This document shows, piece by piece, positions 26,956 through 37,529 of a DNA stretch of 64,000 nt. Under the pieces are notes generated by a model. That model saw only the letters and a program-made list of their open reading frames with translations. It did not search any database and had not been told where the DNA came from. Every line of letters starts with the position of its first letter. The stretch's first letter is position 1. The position numbers were made by a program, and so were the translations under genes. Source of the stretch: Pseudomonas sp. SST3 (GTDB lineage Bacteria > Pseudomonadota > Gammaproteobacteria > Pseudomonadales > Pseudomonadaceae); assembly GCF_003325755.1 (NCBI RefSeq), contig NZ_QORI02000015.1, positions 1 through 64,000 on the forward strand, read 5' to 3'.

Positions 26956-27126
26956 GGATTTGGGTCGTCGGGCGTTGCGGCGTTGATTGCGGGGTGAAGG
27001 TGTCTATTCGGCAAGTTGCGCCGATCGACTGCCACCATGCGCCTGAAACGCGTGAATCTCGACGCGCCGCGGGCGGCTCGGCAGGCGCATGCGTATAATT
27101 CTGCCAGATATTCGCTCGGGTGATTC

Positions 27127-28626
27127 ATGTCTCAGACCACCGATACCTTGCCTACTGCTTTATATACCGCCACCCAGGTACGAGATATCGATGCTCGCCT
27201 GATCGCCGCCGGCACTCCCGGCTTCGAACTGATGCAGCGCGCGGCCCATGCTGCCTGGCGTGCACTGCGCAGACGTTGGCCTGACGAGCAACGAATCACC
27301 GTGCTGGCAGGGCGGGGCAACAACGCCGGGGACGGCTATCTCATCGCGGCGTTGGCGCAGCGTGCCGGCCGTCAGGTTCAGGTGCTTGCGGTGGGCGATC
27401 CGCAGCACTTGCAAGGCGATGCCGCGCAAGCGTTCGCTGAGTGCAAGGAAGCTGGCGTGACGCCGGCGAAATGGTCGACGAAGGCCAAACTGCACGGCGT
27501 GCTGGTCGATGCGCTGCTCGGTACCGGAATTGCCGGCGAGGTGCGCGAGCCTTATGCCAGTGCTATTCGCGCGATGAACGAAAGCGCGTTGCCAGTCCTG
27601 GCGGTCGATCTGCCGTCCGGCCTTTGCGCCGATACCGGGCGCGTGCTCGGCCATGCGGTGCGCGCCGACCTTACGGTGTCTTTCATCGGCCTCAAAGTCG
27701 GGTTGTTCACTGGCGAAGGGCCGGACCGAGTCGGTGAGCTGGCATTCGACGATCTACAGGCCGACGCCGCCATCCTCGATTTAGTCGAGCCCGGTATCGA
27801 GCGCCTCAGTGAAGCAAATCTTCCGGTAGTAACGCCCCGTTCGCCGACGGCGCACAAGGGCAGCTTCGGTCAGGTACTGGTGATCGGTGGCGATCTCGGC
27901 ACCGGCGGTGCGGCATTGCTCAGCGCTGAGGCTGCGTTGCGCTGCGGGGCCGGCATGGTCACGCTGGCAACCCGGCCTGAGCACGTGACGGCGGCGCTGG
28001 TACGGCGCCCGGAGATCATGTGCAGCGGTGTTGAGTCTACCTATGCACTGACCGAGTTGACCCGGCGTGCCGATGTGCTGGTCATCGGTCCAGGCCTAGG
28101 GCAGGCGCCCTGGGGGCGTAGCCTGCTGTCGCTTGCACCGCAATGTCAGGTGCCGCAGGTATGGGACGCCGATGCGTTGAATCTGCTCGCCGCCGGTGCG
28201 GTCGACTTGCCGGCTGGCTGTCTGCTGACACCGCATCCGGGGGAGGCTGCGAGATTGCTGGATGCGTCCGTTGCGGAGGTCCAGGCCGATCGCCCTGCGG
28301 CGGCGCGGAAGTTGGCGGGTCGCTACGGTTGCACGGTACTGCTCAAGGGCGCGGGAACATTGATTGCCGACCGTGATGGCCGCTTAGCTTTGTGTAGCCG
28401 CGGTCACCCGGCGATGGCCAGCGCCGGTCTTGGTGATGTCCTCGCGGGTGTTGCTGGAGCATTGTTGGCGCAGGGGTTGGCGCCGTTCGATGCGGCCTGT
28501 CTGGCGGTATGGCTGCATGCCGTTGCCGGCGAAAATACCGGCGAGGGCGGGCGCGGGTTGGCAGCCGCCGATCTGATTCCAGCCATCCGCCAGTTGCTCG
28601 AGGAGCAATCACCATGCCGCAGGTAA
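27127..28626 (+). CDS. nnrD: Bifunctional NAD(P)H-hydrate epimerase / ADP-dependent dehydratase
   Basis: Repairs damaged NAD(P)H hydrates. The N-terminal YjeF_N domain (about residues 10-220) epimerises the R form; GRGNNAGDGYLIA is its signature. The C-terminal kinase-like domain (about 230-490) dehydrates the S form with ADP; its motifs HKGSFGQVLVIGGDLGTGGA and SAGLGDVLAGVAGALLA are present. Length 499 residues is typical for the fused protein. Its stop overlaps the tsaE start by 13 bases, opening the long operon toward mutL. Confidence 0.95.
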   Translation: MSQTTDTLPTALYTATQVRDIDARLIAAGTPGFELMQRAAHAAWRALRRRWPDEQRITVLAGRGNNAGDGYLIAALAQRAGRQVQVLAVGDPQHLQGDAAQAFAECKEAGVTPAKWSTKAKLHGVLVDALLGTGIAGEVREPYASAIRAMNESALPVLAVDLPSGLCADTGRVLGHAVRADLTVSFIGLKVGLFTGEGPDRVGELAFDDLQADAAILDLVEPGIERLSEANLPVVTPRSPTAHKGSFGQVLVIGGDLGTGGAALLSAEAALRCGAGMVTLATRPEHVTAALVRRPEIMCSGVESTYALTELTRRADVLVIGPGLGQAPWGRSLLSLAPQCQVPQVWDADALNLLAAGAVDLPAGCLLTPHPGEAARLLDASVAEVQADRPAAARKLAGRYGCTVLLKGAGTLIADRDGRLALCSRGHPAMASAGLGDVLAGVAGALLAQGLAPFDAACLAVWLHAVAGENTGEGGRGLAAADLIPAIRQLLEEQSPCRR

Positions 28627-29084
28627 CGCTTTTCGCAGCCGACGAAGACGCCATGCTCGCGCTTGGCGCGCGCATCGCCCAGGCGACCGGTGGTCGGGGC
28701 GTGATCTACCTTCACGGGGACCTCGGGGCAGGCAAGACCACGCTCTCGCGCGGGCTGATTCGCGGTTTCGGTCATGAGGGCAAGGTCAAAAGCCCGACCT
28801 TTACCCTGGTCGAACCCTACGAAATGCCCGACGCGCGGGTCTTTCATTTCGATCTGTACCGGCTTGTCGATCCGGAGGAACTGGAATTTCTCGGCATTCG
28901 CGACTATTTCGAAGGGGATGCCTTGTGCCTGGTAGAGTGGCCGGAACGTGGCGCCGGCATTTTGCCAAAGGCTGACCTGGACATTACCATTACGCCGCAC
29001 GGGGCCGGTCGTATGCTGCGCCTGACGCCACGAGGCGAGCGCGGTGAAGGCTGGTGTTCCATCCTGACCATCGCTAATCAATGA
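28614..29084 (+). CDS. tsaE: tRNA threonylcarbamoyladenosine biosynthesis ATPase TsaE
   Basis: ATPase that works with TsaB and TsaD to form the t6A modification at position 37 of ANN-decoding tRNAs. The 156-residue protein has Walker A GDLGAGKTTLSRG near residue 37, SPTFTLVEPYE and HFDLYRL. The start at 28614 lies inside nnrD; earlier in-frame ATGs lie within nnrD without ribosome binding sites. The stop TGA overlaps the ATG of amiB. Confidence 0.95.
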   Translation: MPQVTLFAADEDAMLALGARIAQATGGRGVIYLHGDLGAGKTTLSRGLIRGFGHEGKVKSPTFTLVEPYEMPDARVFHFDLYRLVDPEELEFLGIRDYFEGDALCLVEWPERGAGILPKADLDITITPHGAGRMLRLTPRGERGEGWCSILTIANQ

Positions 29085-30517
29085 AAATCATGGGGTTGGG
29101 TATGCGCATGCGCGCGCTAGTAAGTGGTTTGGCATTAATGCTTGCCTCGGTACAGGTCCTGGCTGCTTCCGACGTGCAGAGCGTGCGTTTGTGGCGGGCG
29201 CCGGACAACACTCGTCTGGTATTTGATCTTTCCGGTCCGGTTCAGCACAACGTCTTCACCCTGACGGCGCCGGACCGCATCGTCATCGACGTCGACGGCG
29301 GCAATCTGCCGAAGCCGTTCGAACAGCTCCCGCTGAAAAACACCCCCATCTCCGGCCTGCGTGCGGCAAAGTTCGACGCCGATACATTGCGAGTGGTCAT
29401 TGATCTCTCTGCGCAGGTGACACCCAAGAGTTTTACCCTGACGCCCAATCAGCAGTACGGCCATCGACTCGTGGTCGATCTGTTCGATGAAGGTGCCGAC
29501 CCTTCCAGCGGCGCCGAAGTCCCGGCGACTGTCACGCCAAGTACTCCCGCTGCGCCCGTGTCGCCGACCCTGCCTGCGCTGAAACTGCCGCCGCTACCAA
29601 GCAGCAAGCGAGACATCGTCATTGCCATCGACGCCGGTCATGGTGGCGAGGACCCGGGCGCGATCGGCCCGGGCAAGGTCTATGAGAAAGGGGTCGTGCT
29701 GCAGATTTCCAAGGAGCTGCAACGCCAGATCAATGCCGAAAAGGGTTTTCGTGCCGAGCTGGTGCGGACCGGTGATTACTTCATCCCGCTGCGCAAACGC
29801 ACCGAGATCGCGCGCAAGAAGGGTGCCGACCTGTTCGTCTCGATACATGCCGACGCGGCTCCGCGTTCGGCCGCTTATGGAGCCTCGGTGTTTGCGTTGT
29901 CGGACCGCGGCGCTACCTCGGAAACCGCACGATGGCTGGCTGACAGCGAAAACCGTTCTGATCTGATCGGCGGTGCCGGTAATGTCAGCCTCGGTGACAA
30001 GGACCAGATGCTGGCCGGCGTGCTGCTGGATCTATCGATGACTGCGTCATTGTCGTCCAGCCTCAATGTCGGGCAGAAAGTACTGAGCAACATGGGCCGC
30101 ATTACCCCACTGCACAAGAGCCGCGTGGAGCAGGCGGGGTTCATGGTACTGAAATCTCCAGACATCCCATCGATCCTGGTGGAAACCGGATTCATCTCCA
30201 ATCCGTCAGAGGCGCGCAAGCTGCAAACCGCATCCCATCAACAGTCGCTGGCGCGCTCGATTCACAGCGGCGTTCGGCAGTTTTTCCACGAGAACCCGCC
30301 GCCTGGCACCTACGTCGCTTGGCTGCGGGATTCCGGCAAGATCGCCAGCGTGCCTCGTGAGCACGTGGTCCGTTCTGGCGAAAGCCTGGCCCTGCTCGCC
30401 GAGCGTTATCAGATCAGCCTGCTCGCATTGCGCAACGCCAACAGTCTGAAAGGTGACACGATCAAGGTCGGTCAGACGCTGAACATTCCCGCTACCACCC
30501 TGGCATCGCAGCCATGA
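29081..30517 (+). CDS. amiB: N-acetylmuramoyl-L-alanine amidase with AMIN and LysM domains
   Basis: Periplasmic zinc amidase that cleaves the amide bond between MurNAc and L-Ala during septum splitting. Order: signal peptide ending near VLAAS, AMIN domain (about residues 35-140) for septal targeting, proline-rich linker, Amidase_3 domain (about 180-405) with [16 protein letters not shown] and VETGFISN zinc/catalytic motifs, and one LysM near the C-terminus ([16 protein letters not shown]). The ATG at 29081 overlaps the tsaE stop; ATG 29102 is an alternative that gives a shorter signal peptide. It overlaps mutL by four bases. Confidence 0.95.
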   Translation: MKIMGLGMRMRALVSGLALMLASVQVLAASDVQSVRLWRAPDNTRLVFDLSGPVQHNVFTLTAPDRIVIDVDGGNLPKPFEQLPLKNTPISGLRAAKFDADTLRVVIDLSAQVTPKSFTLTPNQQYGHRLVVDLFDEGADPSSGAEVPATVTPSTPAAPVSPTLPALKLPPLPSSKRDIVIAIDAGHGGEDPGAIGPGKVYEKGVVLQISKELQRQINAEKGFRAELVRTGDYFIPLRKRTEIARKKGADLFVSIHADAAPRSAAYGASVFALSDRGATSETARWLADSENRSDLIGGAGNVSLGDKDQMLAGVLLDLSMTASLSSSLNVGQKVLSNMGRITPLHKSRVEQAGFMVLKSPDIPSILVETGFISNPSEARKLQTASHQQSLARSIHSGVRQFFHENPPPGTYVAWLRDSGKIASVPREHVVRSGESLALLAERYQISLLALRNANSLKGDTIKVGQTLNIPATTLASQP

Positions 30518-32391
30518 CCGAAGCGGCGCGTATCCAGCTGCTCAGCCCGCGGCTGGCGAACCAGATCGCCGCCGGAGAAGTAGTCGAACGGCCTGCTTCG
30601 GTGATCAAGGAGCTGTTGGAGAACAGTCTCGACTCCGGCGCCGACCGTATCGAGGTGGATGTCGAGCAGGGCGGGATCAAGCTGCTGCGCGTTCGCGACA
30701 ATGGCTGCGGCATTCCGGCCGACGACCTGCCGCTGGCCCTGGCTCGGCATGCAACCAGCAAGATCCGTGACCTGGAAGATCTCGAGCGGGTAATGAGCCT
30801 GGGCTTCCGTGGCGAGGCGCTGGCGTCGATCAGCTCGGTGTCGCGGCTGACACTGACCTCGCGCACTGCCGATGCCGCCGAGGCCTGGCAGGTGGAAACC
30901 GAAGGCCGGGACATGGCGGCGCGGGTGCAGCCCGCGGCGCATCCGGTGGGCTCGTCGGTCGAGGTGCGCGATCTGTTCTTCAACACACCGGCCCGGCGCA
31001 AGTTTTTGCGCACCGAGAAGACCGAATTCGATCATCTGCAGGAAGTGATCAAGCGGTTGGCGCTGGCGCGCTTCGATGTGGCGTTTCATCTGCGGCACAA
31101 CGGCAAGGTGGTGTTCGCCTTGCATCAAGCCAGCGATGCCGCATCGAGGGCGCGGCGTGTGGCTTCGGTGTGCGGTCCGGCATTTCTCGAGCAGGCACTG
31201 CCGGTGGAAATCGAACGCAACGGTCTGCACCTCTGGGGCTGGGTCGGTCTGCCGACATTTTCACGCAGCCAGGCGGACCTGCAATATTTTTACGTCAATG
31301 GGCGCATGGTGCGTGACAAGCTGGTCGCCCATGCAGTGCGCCAGGCCTATCGCGACGTGTTGTTCAACGGCCGGCATCCGACCTTCGTGCTGTTCCTCGA
31401 TGTGGATCCGGCAGTGGTGGACGTTAATGTTCATCCGACCAAGCATGAGGTCCGTTTCCGCGACAACCGCATGGTCCACGACTTTCTTTACGGCACGCTC
31501 CATCGTGCACTAGGCGATGTACGCCCGGAAGATCAGTTGGCGGCGCCGGCCAGCATGACGCCAGTCACCCAGGCCAGTGGTATCGCCGCCGGAGAATTCG
31601 CCGGGCAGAACGAAATGAGCCTTGCCGCCAGCGTGCTCGAACAACCTCAGGTCGAACAGCCGGCCTGGCGTGGGTCAGGTGCCGGCTATCAGGCCCCTCG
31701 GTCAATGCCGACAGGCAATGTCGGGGAAGTGCAGGGCGCTTATCGCGAGTTCTTCTCCCCGCTCGCTGAAGTCGGTCCGGCCGCGTTGCCGGAGAGCCGG
31801 CACGACGTTCCGCCCCTGGGCTATGCGCTGGCCCAGCTCAAGGGGATTTACATCCTTGCCGAGAATGCGCACGGCCTGGTGCTGGTGGATATGCATGCCG
31901 CTCATGAGCGGATCATGTATGAACGGCTGAAAGCCGCGATGGCCAGCGAAGGGCTGCGCGGACAACCATTGCTGGTGCCCGAGTCGATCGCGGTCGCTCA
32001 GCGCGAGGCGGACTGTGCCGAGGAGCACGCCCATTGGTTCAAAATGCTCGGTTTCGAGCTGCAACGTCTGGGACCGGAAAGTCTGGCCATTCGCCAAATT
32101 CCTTCTTTGCTCAAACAGGCCGAGGCGACGCGACTGGTACAGGATGTGCTCGCCGACCTTCTGGAATACGGCACCAGTGACCGGATTCAGGCGCATCTCA
32201 ATGAGTTGCTTGGCACTATGGCGTGCCACGGAGCAATTCGTGCCAACCGACGCCTGACGCTGCCGGAAATGAACGGCCTGCTACGCGATATGGAGCAAAC
32301 CGAGCGCAGTGGCCAGTGCAACCACGGCCGCCCGACCTGGACCCAGATGGGTATGGGGGATCTGGATAAGCTGTTTCTCAGGGGGCGTTAG
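30514..32391 (+). CDS. mutL: DNA mismatch repair protein MutL
   Basis: ATP-dependent mediator between MutS and downstream nicking/excision in mismatch repair. The 625-residue protein has the GHKL ATPase motifs [21 protein letters not shown] and [10 protein letters not shown] in the first 100 residues, the transducer domain to about residue 330, a variable linker and a C-terminal dimerisation domain from about residue 430 that ends in ...[20 protein letters not shown]. It overlaps the amiB stop by four bases. Confidence 0.97.
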   Translation: MTEAARIQLLSPRLANQIAAGEVVERPASVIKELLENSLDSGADRIEVDVEQGGIKLLRVRDNGCGIPADDLPLALARHATSKIRDLEDLERVMSLGFRGEALASISSVSRLTLTSRTADAAEAWQVETEGRDMAARVQPAAHPVGSSVEVRDLFFNTPARRKFLRTEKTEFDHLQEVIKRLALARFDVAFHLRHNGKVVFALHQASDAASRARRVASVCGPAFLEQALPVEIERNGLHLWGWVGLPTFSRSQADLQYFYVNGRMVRDKLVAHAVRQAYRDVLFNGRHPTFVLFLDVDPAVVDVNVHPTKHEVRFRDNRMVHDFLYGTLHRALGDVRPEDQLAAPASMTPVTQASGIAAGEFAGQNEMSLAASVLEQPQVEQPAWRGSGAGYQAPRSMPTGNVGEVQGAYREFFSPLAEVGPAALPESRHDVPPLGYALAQLKGIYILAENAHGLVLVDMHAAHERIMYERLKAAMASEGLRGQPLLVPESIAVAQREADCAEEHAHWFKMLGFELQRLGPESLAIRQIPSLLKQAEATRLVQDVLADLLEYGTSDRIQAHLNELLGTMACHGAIRANRRLTLPEMNGLLRDMEQTERSGQCNHGRPTWTQMGMGDLDKLFLRGR

Positions 32392-32468
32392 CCTCCCATA
32401 GGCGGATCGCCCCATTGCCGCATCGATTTCATGCCGCATACCCGAACCACCTTACTTTCGAGCCGTCG

Positions 32469-33440
32469 ATGACCCGATTACCGCCCGCCATTTTTCTCAT
32501 GGGTCCCACAGCCGCAGGCAAGACCGATCTGGCGCTGGAGCTTGCGCGCGCGCTGCCCTGTGATCTGATCAGCGTCGATTCGGCCTTGGTGTATCGGGGG
32601 ATGGATATCGGCACCGCCAAACCACCGGCCGAAGTGCTTCAGGAATTTCCGCATCGGCTGATCGATATCCGTGACCCGGCGCAAAGCTACTCGGCTGCGG
32701 AGTTTGTCGACGACGCGCTGGCGGCGATGTCTGACATTACCGCTGCGGGGCGCATTCCGTTGTTGGTTGGCGGGACCATGCTCTACTTCAAGGCGTTGAT
32801 CGAGGGTCTAGCCGATATGCCTCCGGCCGATCCCGCTATGCGCGCCGAGTTGGTGTCACAGGCGCAGACCGAAGGGTTGGGAGTGCTCCATCGGCGGCTG
32901 GCCGAGGTCGATCCGGAGTCTGCGGCGCGGATTCACCCCAACGATCCTCAGCGTCTGATCAGGGCGCTAGAGGTTTACCGTGTCAGCGGTATCAGCATGA
33001 GCGAGCACCGCGTTCGGCAACGGATGCAAAAAGCCGTAGCGGGCACGCCAGACGGCGGCGTCTTGCCTTATACTGTCGCCCAGTTGTCCGTTGCGCCCGC
33101 GCAGCGACAGGTCTTGCATCAGCGTATCGAACAGCGCTTCGTGGCGATGGTTGAACAGGGCTTTGTCGAAGAGGTCGAAAAACTCCGTGGGCGTGGCGAT
33201 CTGCATCCCGAGCTGCCCTCCATGCGTTCCGTAGGCTATCGCCAGGTCTGGAGTTACCTGGACGGCGCCTATTCGCGGGACGAGATGGTGCAGCGCGGCG
33301 TCATCGCTACTCGACAGCTGGCCAAGCGTCAAATGACCTGGCTGCGGGGATGGGAGGGGGTTCACTGGCTGGAAAGCTCGGCCTGCGACAATCTGCCGCG
33401 AGCATTGAAATACTTGGAGAGGCTCACCATATTGAGCTGA
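32469..33440 (+). CDS. miaA: tRNA dimethylallyltransferase
   Basis: Transfers the dimethylallyl group to A37 of tRNAs reading UNN codons. The 323-residue protein starts with a P-loop [12 protein letters not shown], then [16 protein letters not shown] and [15 protein letters not shown], all typical. The ATG at 32469 fits homologues; the open frame extends to 32415. It lies 77 bases after mutL and before hfq, the conserved mutL-miaA-hfq order. Confidence 0.96.
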   Translation: MTRLPPAIFLMGPTAAGKTDLALELARALPCDLISVDSALVYRGMDIGTAKPPAEVLQEFPHRLIDIRDPAQSYSAAEFVDDALAAMSDITAAGRIPLLVGGTMLYFKALIEGLADMPPADPAMRAELVSQAQTEGLGVLHRRLAEVDPESAARIHPNDPQRLIRALEVYRVSGISMSEHRVRQRMQKAVAGTPDGGVLPYTVAQLSVAPAQRQVLHQRIEQRFVAMVEQGFVEEVEKLRGRGDLHPELPSMRSVGYRQVWSYLDGAYSRDEMVQRGVIATRQLAKRQMTWLRGWEGVHWLESSACDNLPRALKYLERLTILS

Positions 33441-33517
33441 CACTGTAATTTGACCGGCTATCCTCAATCATTGAACGGCCGTGTTTGATTCTAAAAATTA
33501 ATGAAAAGATCCTTTAA

Positions 33518-33784
<267 letters not shown>

Positions 33785-33796
33785 AGGGGGCGTTCT

Positions 33797-35098
33797 TTGT
33801 TCTTCGAACGTCCCGGTGGCGGTGAGCGGGCCATCCTGGTTCATCTGGATGGCCAGGATCCAGCGGCGCGTGAAGACCCTCAGGAGTTTCGGGAGTTGGC
33901 ACGATCAGCCGGCGCCGAAACCGTTGGCTTCGTCAATATCGCCAGGCATCAACCTTCCGCCAAGTTTTTGATCGGCAGCGGCAAAGTCGAAGAACTGCAT
34001 GATCTCGTCAAGGATGGCGAGGTCGAGCTGGTCATCTTCAATCACACACTGACGCCTAGTCAGGAGCGTAACCTCGAGCGAGCGCTCGAATGTCGCGTGC
34101 TTGATCGAACCGGCCTGATCCTGGATATCTTTGCTCAGCGTGCGCGTACCCATGAGGGCAAGTTGCAGGTTGAGTTGGCCCAGTTGGAGCATATGAGCAC
34201 GCGCCTGGTACGTGGTTGGACCCACCTTGAGCGGCAGAAGGGTGGTATCGGTCTGCGCGGCCCGGGTGAAACTCAGCTGGAAACCGATCGGCGCCTGCTG
34301 CGAGTGCGTATTCGGCAAATCAAACAACGCCTGGAAAAGGTTCGCGGTCAGCGTGAACAGGCCCGTCGGGGTCGGCGGCGTGCCGACATTCCGCTGATTT
34401 CCCTGGTGGGCTACACGAACGCTGGCAAGTCTACGCTGTTCAATGCCCTGACCGAATCTGACGTTTACGCCGCCAACCAGCTGTTCGCCACGCTTGATCC
34501 AACCTTGCGTCGCCTGGAGCTGAATGACCTCGGGCCGGTGGTGCTCGCCGATACAGTGGGTTTCATTCGTCATCTTCCGCATAAGCTGGTTGAGTCGTTC
34601 CGGGCGACGCTCGAAGAGTCGAGCAATGCCGATCTGCTGTTGCATATCATCGATGCTCACGAGCCCGAGCGTGATCAACAGATTGAGCAGGTCTTGGCGG
34701 TGTTGACTGAGATCGGTGCACACGAGCTGCCGATCTTGGAGGTCTTCAATAAGGTAGATCTGCTGGAAGGTATCGAGCCGCAAATTCAGCGTAACGCCGA
34801 TGGCGTGCCGCAGCGGGTCTGGGTATCGGCGCAGCAGGGGTTGGGTCTCGATCTGCTGAAGCAGGCGATCGCCGAACTGCTTGGTAACGATTTGTTCGTG
34901 GGAACGCTTCGGCTCCCTCAAAACCTCGGGCGACTGCGGGCGCAGCTCTTCGAGTTGGGTGCGGTTCAGTCCGAGTCTCATGATGAAGAGGGTGGCAGCC
35001 TGCTTGATGTGCGATTGCAGCGTGTCGAACTGCATCGTCTGATTAGTCGCGCGGGTATCGAGGTGGAACAGTTTTTCGAGCAACACACTTTGCAATAA
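33797..35098 (+). CDS. hflX: Ribosome-associated GTPase HflX
   Basis: GTPase that splits stalled or hibernating ribosomes, notably under heat stress. The 433-residue protein has an N-terminal glycine-rich domain, the G1 loop GYTNAGKSTLF near residue 205, G3 DTVGFI and G4 NKVD. The start is TTG at 33797, supported by a GGGGG ribosome binding site six bases upstream and by alignment of MFFERPGGGERA with homologues. It follows hfq closely and precedes hflK. Confidence 0.95.
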   Translation: MFFERPGGGERAILVHLDGQDPAAREDPQEFRELARSAGAETVGFVNIARHQPSAKFLIGSGKVEELHDLVKDGEVELVIFNHTLTPSQERNLERALECRVLDRTGLILDIFAQRARTHEGKLQVELAQLEHMSTRLVRGWTHLERQKGGIGLRGPGETQLETDRRLLRVRIRQIKQRLEKVRGQREQARRGRRRADIPLISLVGYTNAGKSTLFNALTESDVYAANQLFATLDPTLRRLELNDLGPVVLADTVGFIRHLPHKLVESFRATLEESSNADLLLHIIDAHEPERDQQIEQVLAVLTEIGAHELPILEVFNKVDLLEGIEPQIQRNADGVPQRVWVSAQQGLGLDLLKQAIAELLGNDLFVGTLRLPQNLGRLRAQLFELGAVQSESHDEEGGSLLDVRLQRVELHRLISRAGIEVEQFFEQHTLQ

Positions 35099-35196
35099 AG
35101 CTCGGGGGGGCTTTTAAGCCGTTCGTTCCGGGCTTTCGGTAGCATTGGCGGGCGCGCCGTTGGCGCGTCTTTAGCTTTATTTGAATGGAGAGCGCT

Positions 35197-36378
35197 ATGG
35201 CTTGGAATGAGCCGGGTGGCAACTCGAACAACCAGGATCCTTGGGGTAGCGGTGGCGGTGGTCGTCGCGGTGGTGGCGATCAGAAGGGTCCGCCGGACCT
35301 GGATGAGGCTTTCCGCAAATTACAGGACAGCCTCAACGGCATGTTTGGCGGCAAGAAGCGCAGTGGTGGGTCGTCAGGTGGTGGTGCCGGCCGGCGTGGC
35401 GGGTTCGGGCTGCTCTGGATCGGTCTGGTGCTGCTGCTCGCCGTTTGGCTGTTCAACGCGATCTATATCGTTGATGAGCAGGAACAGGCTGTGGTGTTGC
35501 GCTTCGGCAAATATCACGAAACCGTAGGGCCGGGTTTGAATATATATTTCCCGCCGTTCGATCGTAAGTTCCAGGCCAACGTCACTCGTGAGCGCTCCTA
35601 CAGCAAGCAGGGGCAAATGCTTACCGAAGACGAGAACATCATCGAAGTGCCATTGACGGTGCAGTACAAGATCAGCGACTTGCAGGCCTTTGTGCTCAAT
35701 GTCGATGATCCAGAAGCATCGTTGCAGCACGCGACCGACAGTGCGGTGCGTCATGTGGTGGGCTCAACCGCCATGGACCAGGTGCTGACCGAAGGCCGTG
35801 AAGCCATGGCTGGCGAGGTCAAGGAGCGCCTGCAGCGCTTCCTCGACAACTACGGCACCGGCATCATCGTCACGCAGGTCAACCTTCAGAGCGCCGCAGC
35901 GCCCCGCGAGGTACAGGAAGCTTTCGATGACGTGATCCGTGCTCGTGAAGACGAACAGCGCGAGAAGAATCAGGCCGAATCTTATGCCAATGGCGTCATT
36001 CCCGAGGCGCGCGGTCAGGCTCAGCGCATGTTGGAGGAGGCAAGCGGCTACCGTGATGCGGTGATTTCACGGGCACAGGGCGAGGCGGATCGCTTCACCA
36101 AGCTGGTTGCCGAGTACCGAAAGGCACCCGACGTGACGCGTGAGCGCCTGTACATGGAGACTATGCAGGAAGTGATGAGCAATACCAGCAAGGTCCTCGT
36201 AACTGGCGAGAAGGGACAGAACAACCTGCTCTATCTACCGCTGGACAAGATGATCAACAGCCGTGGCGCTGCTTCCGAGCGTTCTGCGGCGGCATCCGCG
36301 TCGAGTTCTTCGACTCAGACCACGCGGTTGCCTCCTGAGCTGGATCCACGCGAAGTGCGTACAAGGGAGGTCCGCTGA
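35197..36378 (+). CDS. hflK: FtsH protease regulator HflK
   Basis: Band 7 inner-membrane protein that forms a large periplasmic cage with HflC around FtsH and tunes membrane protein degradation. The 393-residue protein has a Gly-rich cytosolic start, one membrane segment near residues 72-94 (LLWIGLVLLLAVWLFNAIYI), and the SPFH domain with coiled coil after it. ATG 35197 is chosen because GGAG lies about seven bases upstream, over 35185. Its stop overlaps the hflC start (TGATG). Confidence 0.96.
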   Translation: MAWNEPGGNSNNQDPWGSGGGGRRGGGDQKGPPDLDEAFRKLQDSLNGMFGGKKRSGGSSGGGAGRRGGFGLLWIGLVLLLAVWLFNAIYIVDEQEQAVVLRFGKYHETVGPGLNIYFPPFDRKFQANVTRERSYSKQGQMLTEDENIIEVPLTVQYKISDLQAFVLNVDDPEASLQHATDSAVRHVVGSTAMDQVLTEGREAMAGEVKERLQRFLDNYGTGIIVTQVNLQSAAAPREVQEAFDDVIRAREDEQREKNQAESYANGVIPEARGQAQRMLEEASGYRDAVISRAQGEADRFTKLVAEYRKAPDVTRERLYMETMQEVMSNTSKVLVTGEKGQNNLLYLPLDKMINSRGAASERSAAASASSSSTQTTRLPPELDPREVRTREVR

Positions 36379-37250
36379 TGAGCAATAAGTCCCTGACCGC
36401 CCTGATTGTGGGTGTGGTGCTGGCGATCGTGTTGTGGAATAGCTTCTACATCGTCTCCCAGACAGAGCGTGCGGTAATGCTGCGCTTCGGTCGTATCGTC
36501 GAGCCGGACGTGAAGCCGGGTCTTCATTTGAAAATTCCTTACGTGAACAGCGTGCGCAAGTTCGATGCCCGTCTTATGACGCTCGACACCACCACGTCGC
36601 GGTTCCTGACGTTGGAAAAGAAGGCGCTGATGGTCGACTCCTATGCCAAGTGGCGTGTGGATGATGCCGAGCGTTTCTATACCGCGACTTCAGGTATGAA
36701 GCAGATTGCAGACGAGCGTCTTGCGCGTCGTCTGGAGGCTGCACTGCGAGATCAGTTCGGTAAGCGAACCTTGCACGAATCCGTGTCAGGTCAGCGCGAC
36801 GAGCTGATGAGTCTGGTGACCAACAGCTTGAATCGGGCAGCGCAGCAGGAGCTCGGTATCGAAGTGGTCGATGTTCGTGTCAAGGGCATTGATCTTCCTC
36901 GCGAGGTGAATCGCAGCGTGTTCGAGCGTATGAGCTCCGAGCGTGAGCGCGAAGCGCGTGAGCACCGGGCGAAAGGTAAGGAATTGGCCGAGGGTATTCG
37001 CGCCGATGCCGATCGTCAGCGTCGTGTGCTGCTGGCTGAGGCGTTCCGTGAGGCCGAGGAGTTGCGCGGTGATGGTGATGCGCAGGCGGCAGCGATCTAT
37101 GCTGCGGCGTACGGCCAGGATCGCGAGTTCTATTCCTTCCATCGCAGCCTGCAGGCCTATCGCGAAAGCTTTGCCAACAAGGAAGATGTGCTGGTGTTGG
37201 ATCCGAATAGCGACTTCTTCCGCTATCTGGAATCCTCAACAGCGCAGTGA
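36378..37250 (+). CDS. hflC: FtsH protease regulator HflC
   Basis: Partner of HflK in the SPFH complex that regulates FtsH. The 290-residue protein has an N-terminal membrane anchor (ALIVGVVLAIVLWNSFYIV) followed by the band 7 domain (AVMLRFGRIVEPDVKPGLHLKIPY) and a charged helical region near residues 180-230. It overlaps hflK by one base and is surely co-translated. It is followed by an inverted repeat (37257-37295) and a hairpin (37324-37346) rather than the usual small DUF2065 gene. Confidence 0.96.
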   Translation: MSNKSLTALIVGVVLAIVLWNSFYIVSQTERAVMLRFGRIVEPDVKPGLHLKIPYVNSVRKFDARLMTLDTTTSRFLTLEKKALMVDSYAKWRVDDAERFYTATSGMKQIADERLARRLEAALRDQFGKRTLHESVSGQRDELMSLVTNSLNRAAQQELGIEVVDVRVKGIDLPREVNRSVFERMSSEREREAREHRAKGKELAEGIRADADRQRRVLLAEAFREAEELRGDGDAQAAAIYAAAYGQDREFYSFHRSLQAYRESFANKEDVLVLDPNSDFFRYLESSTAQ

Positions 37251-37288
37251 GCGCAAGGGTCATCCGGCCGGACGATGTCGTCCGCCGG

Positions 37289-37317
37289 GTGACCCGTTGG
37301 CGAAACATTGCTATGAT
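37289..37317 (+). promoter_or_regulatory. candidate sigma-70 promoter of hisZ-purA
   Basis: GTGACC (37289-37294), a 17-base spacer and TATGAT (37312-37317) resemble a sigma-70 promoter. The predicted start falls at the first base of the hairpin at 37324. Confidence 0.45.
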
Positions 37318-37323
37318 CCGCGA

Positions 37324-37346
37324 GCCGGGGAAAACCCGGCTTTTTT
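37324..37346 (+). terminator. hairpin with T6 tract between hflC and hisZ
   Basis: GCCGGG (37324-37329) and CCCGGC (37335-37340) pair around a five-base loop and are followed by six T. It has the form of a rho-independent terminator for the hfl operon, yet it also starts at the predicted start site of the hisZ transcript. Confidence 0.6.
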
Positions 37347-37529
37347 GCGTCTGTGTCCCGGTGGGTCGCAGGCGGATCCGGGCATGGCCAGTCATGCTGA
37401 TCCCCTTACGGGGCATGGCGCTGTCGCCATGGTTCGAACACAATCGCGCGCGACCGGTGGGCGGCTCAGGCTGTGGCTCCGGTGTTCGTCTGCTTGACTA
37501 GGCTTGCCGTATCGAGAGGTGATTGCGAA

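Noticed and set aside
37247..37501. 84-codon open frame between hflC and hisZ as the DUF2065 gene
   Set aside because: The translation is Arg-rich with no membrane segments and does not resemble DUF2065.
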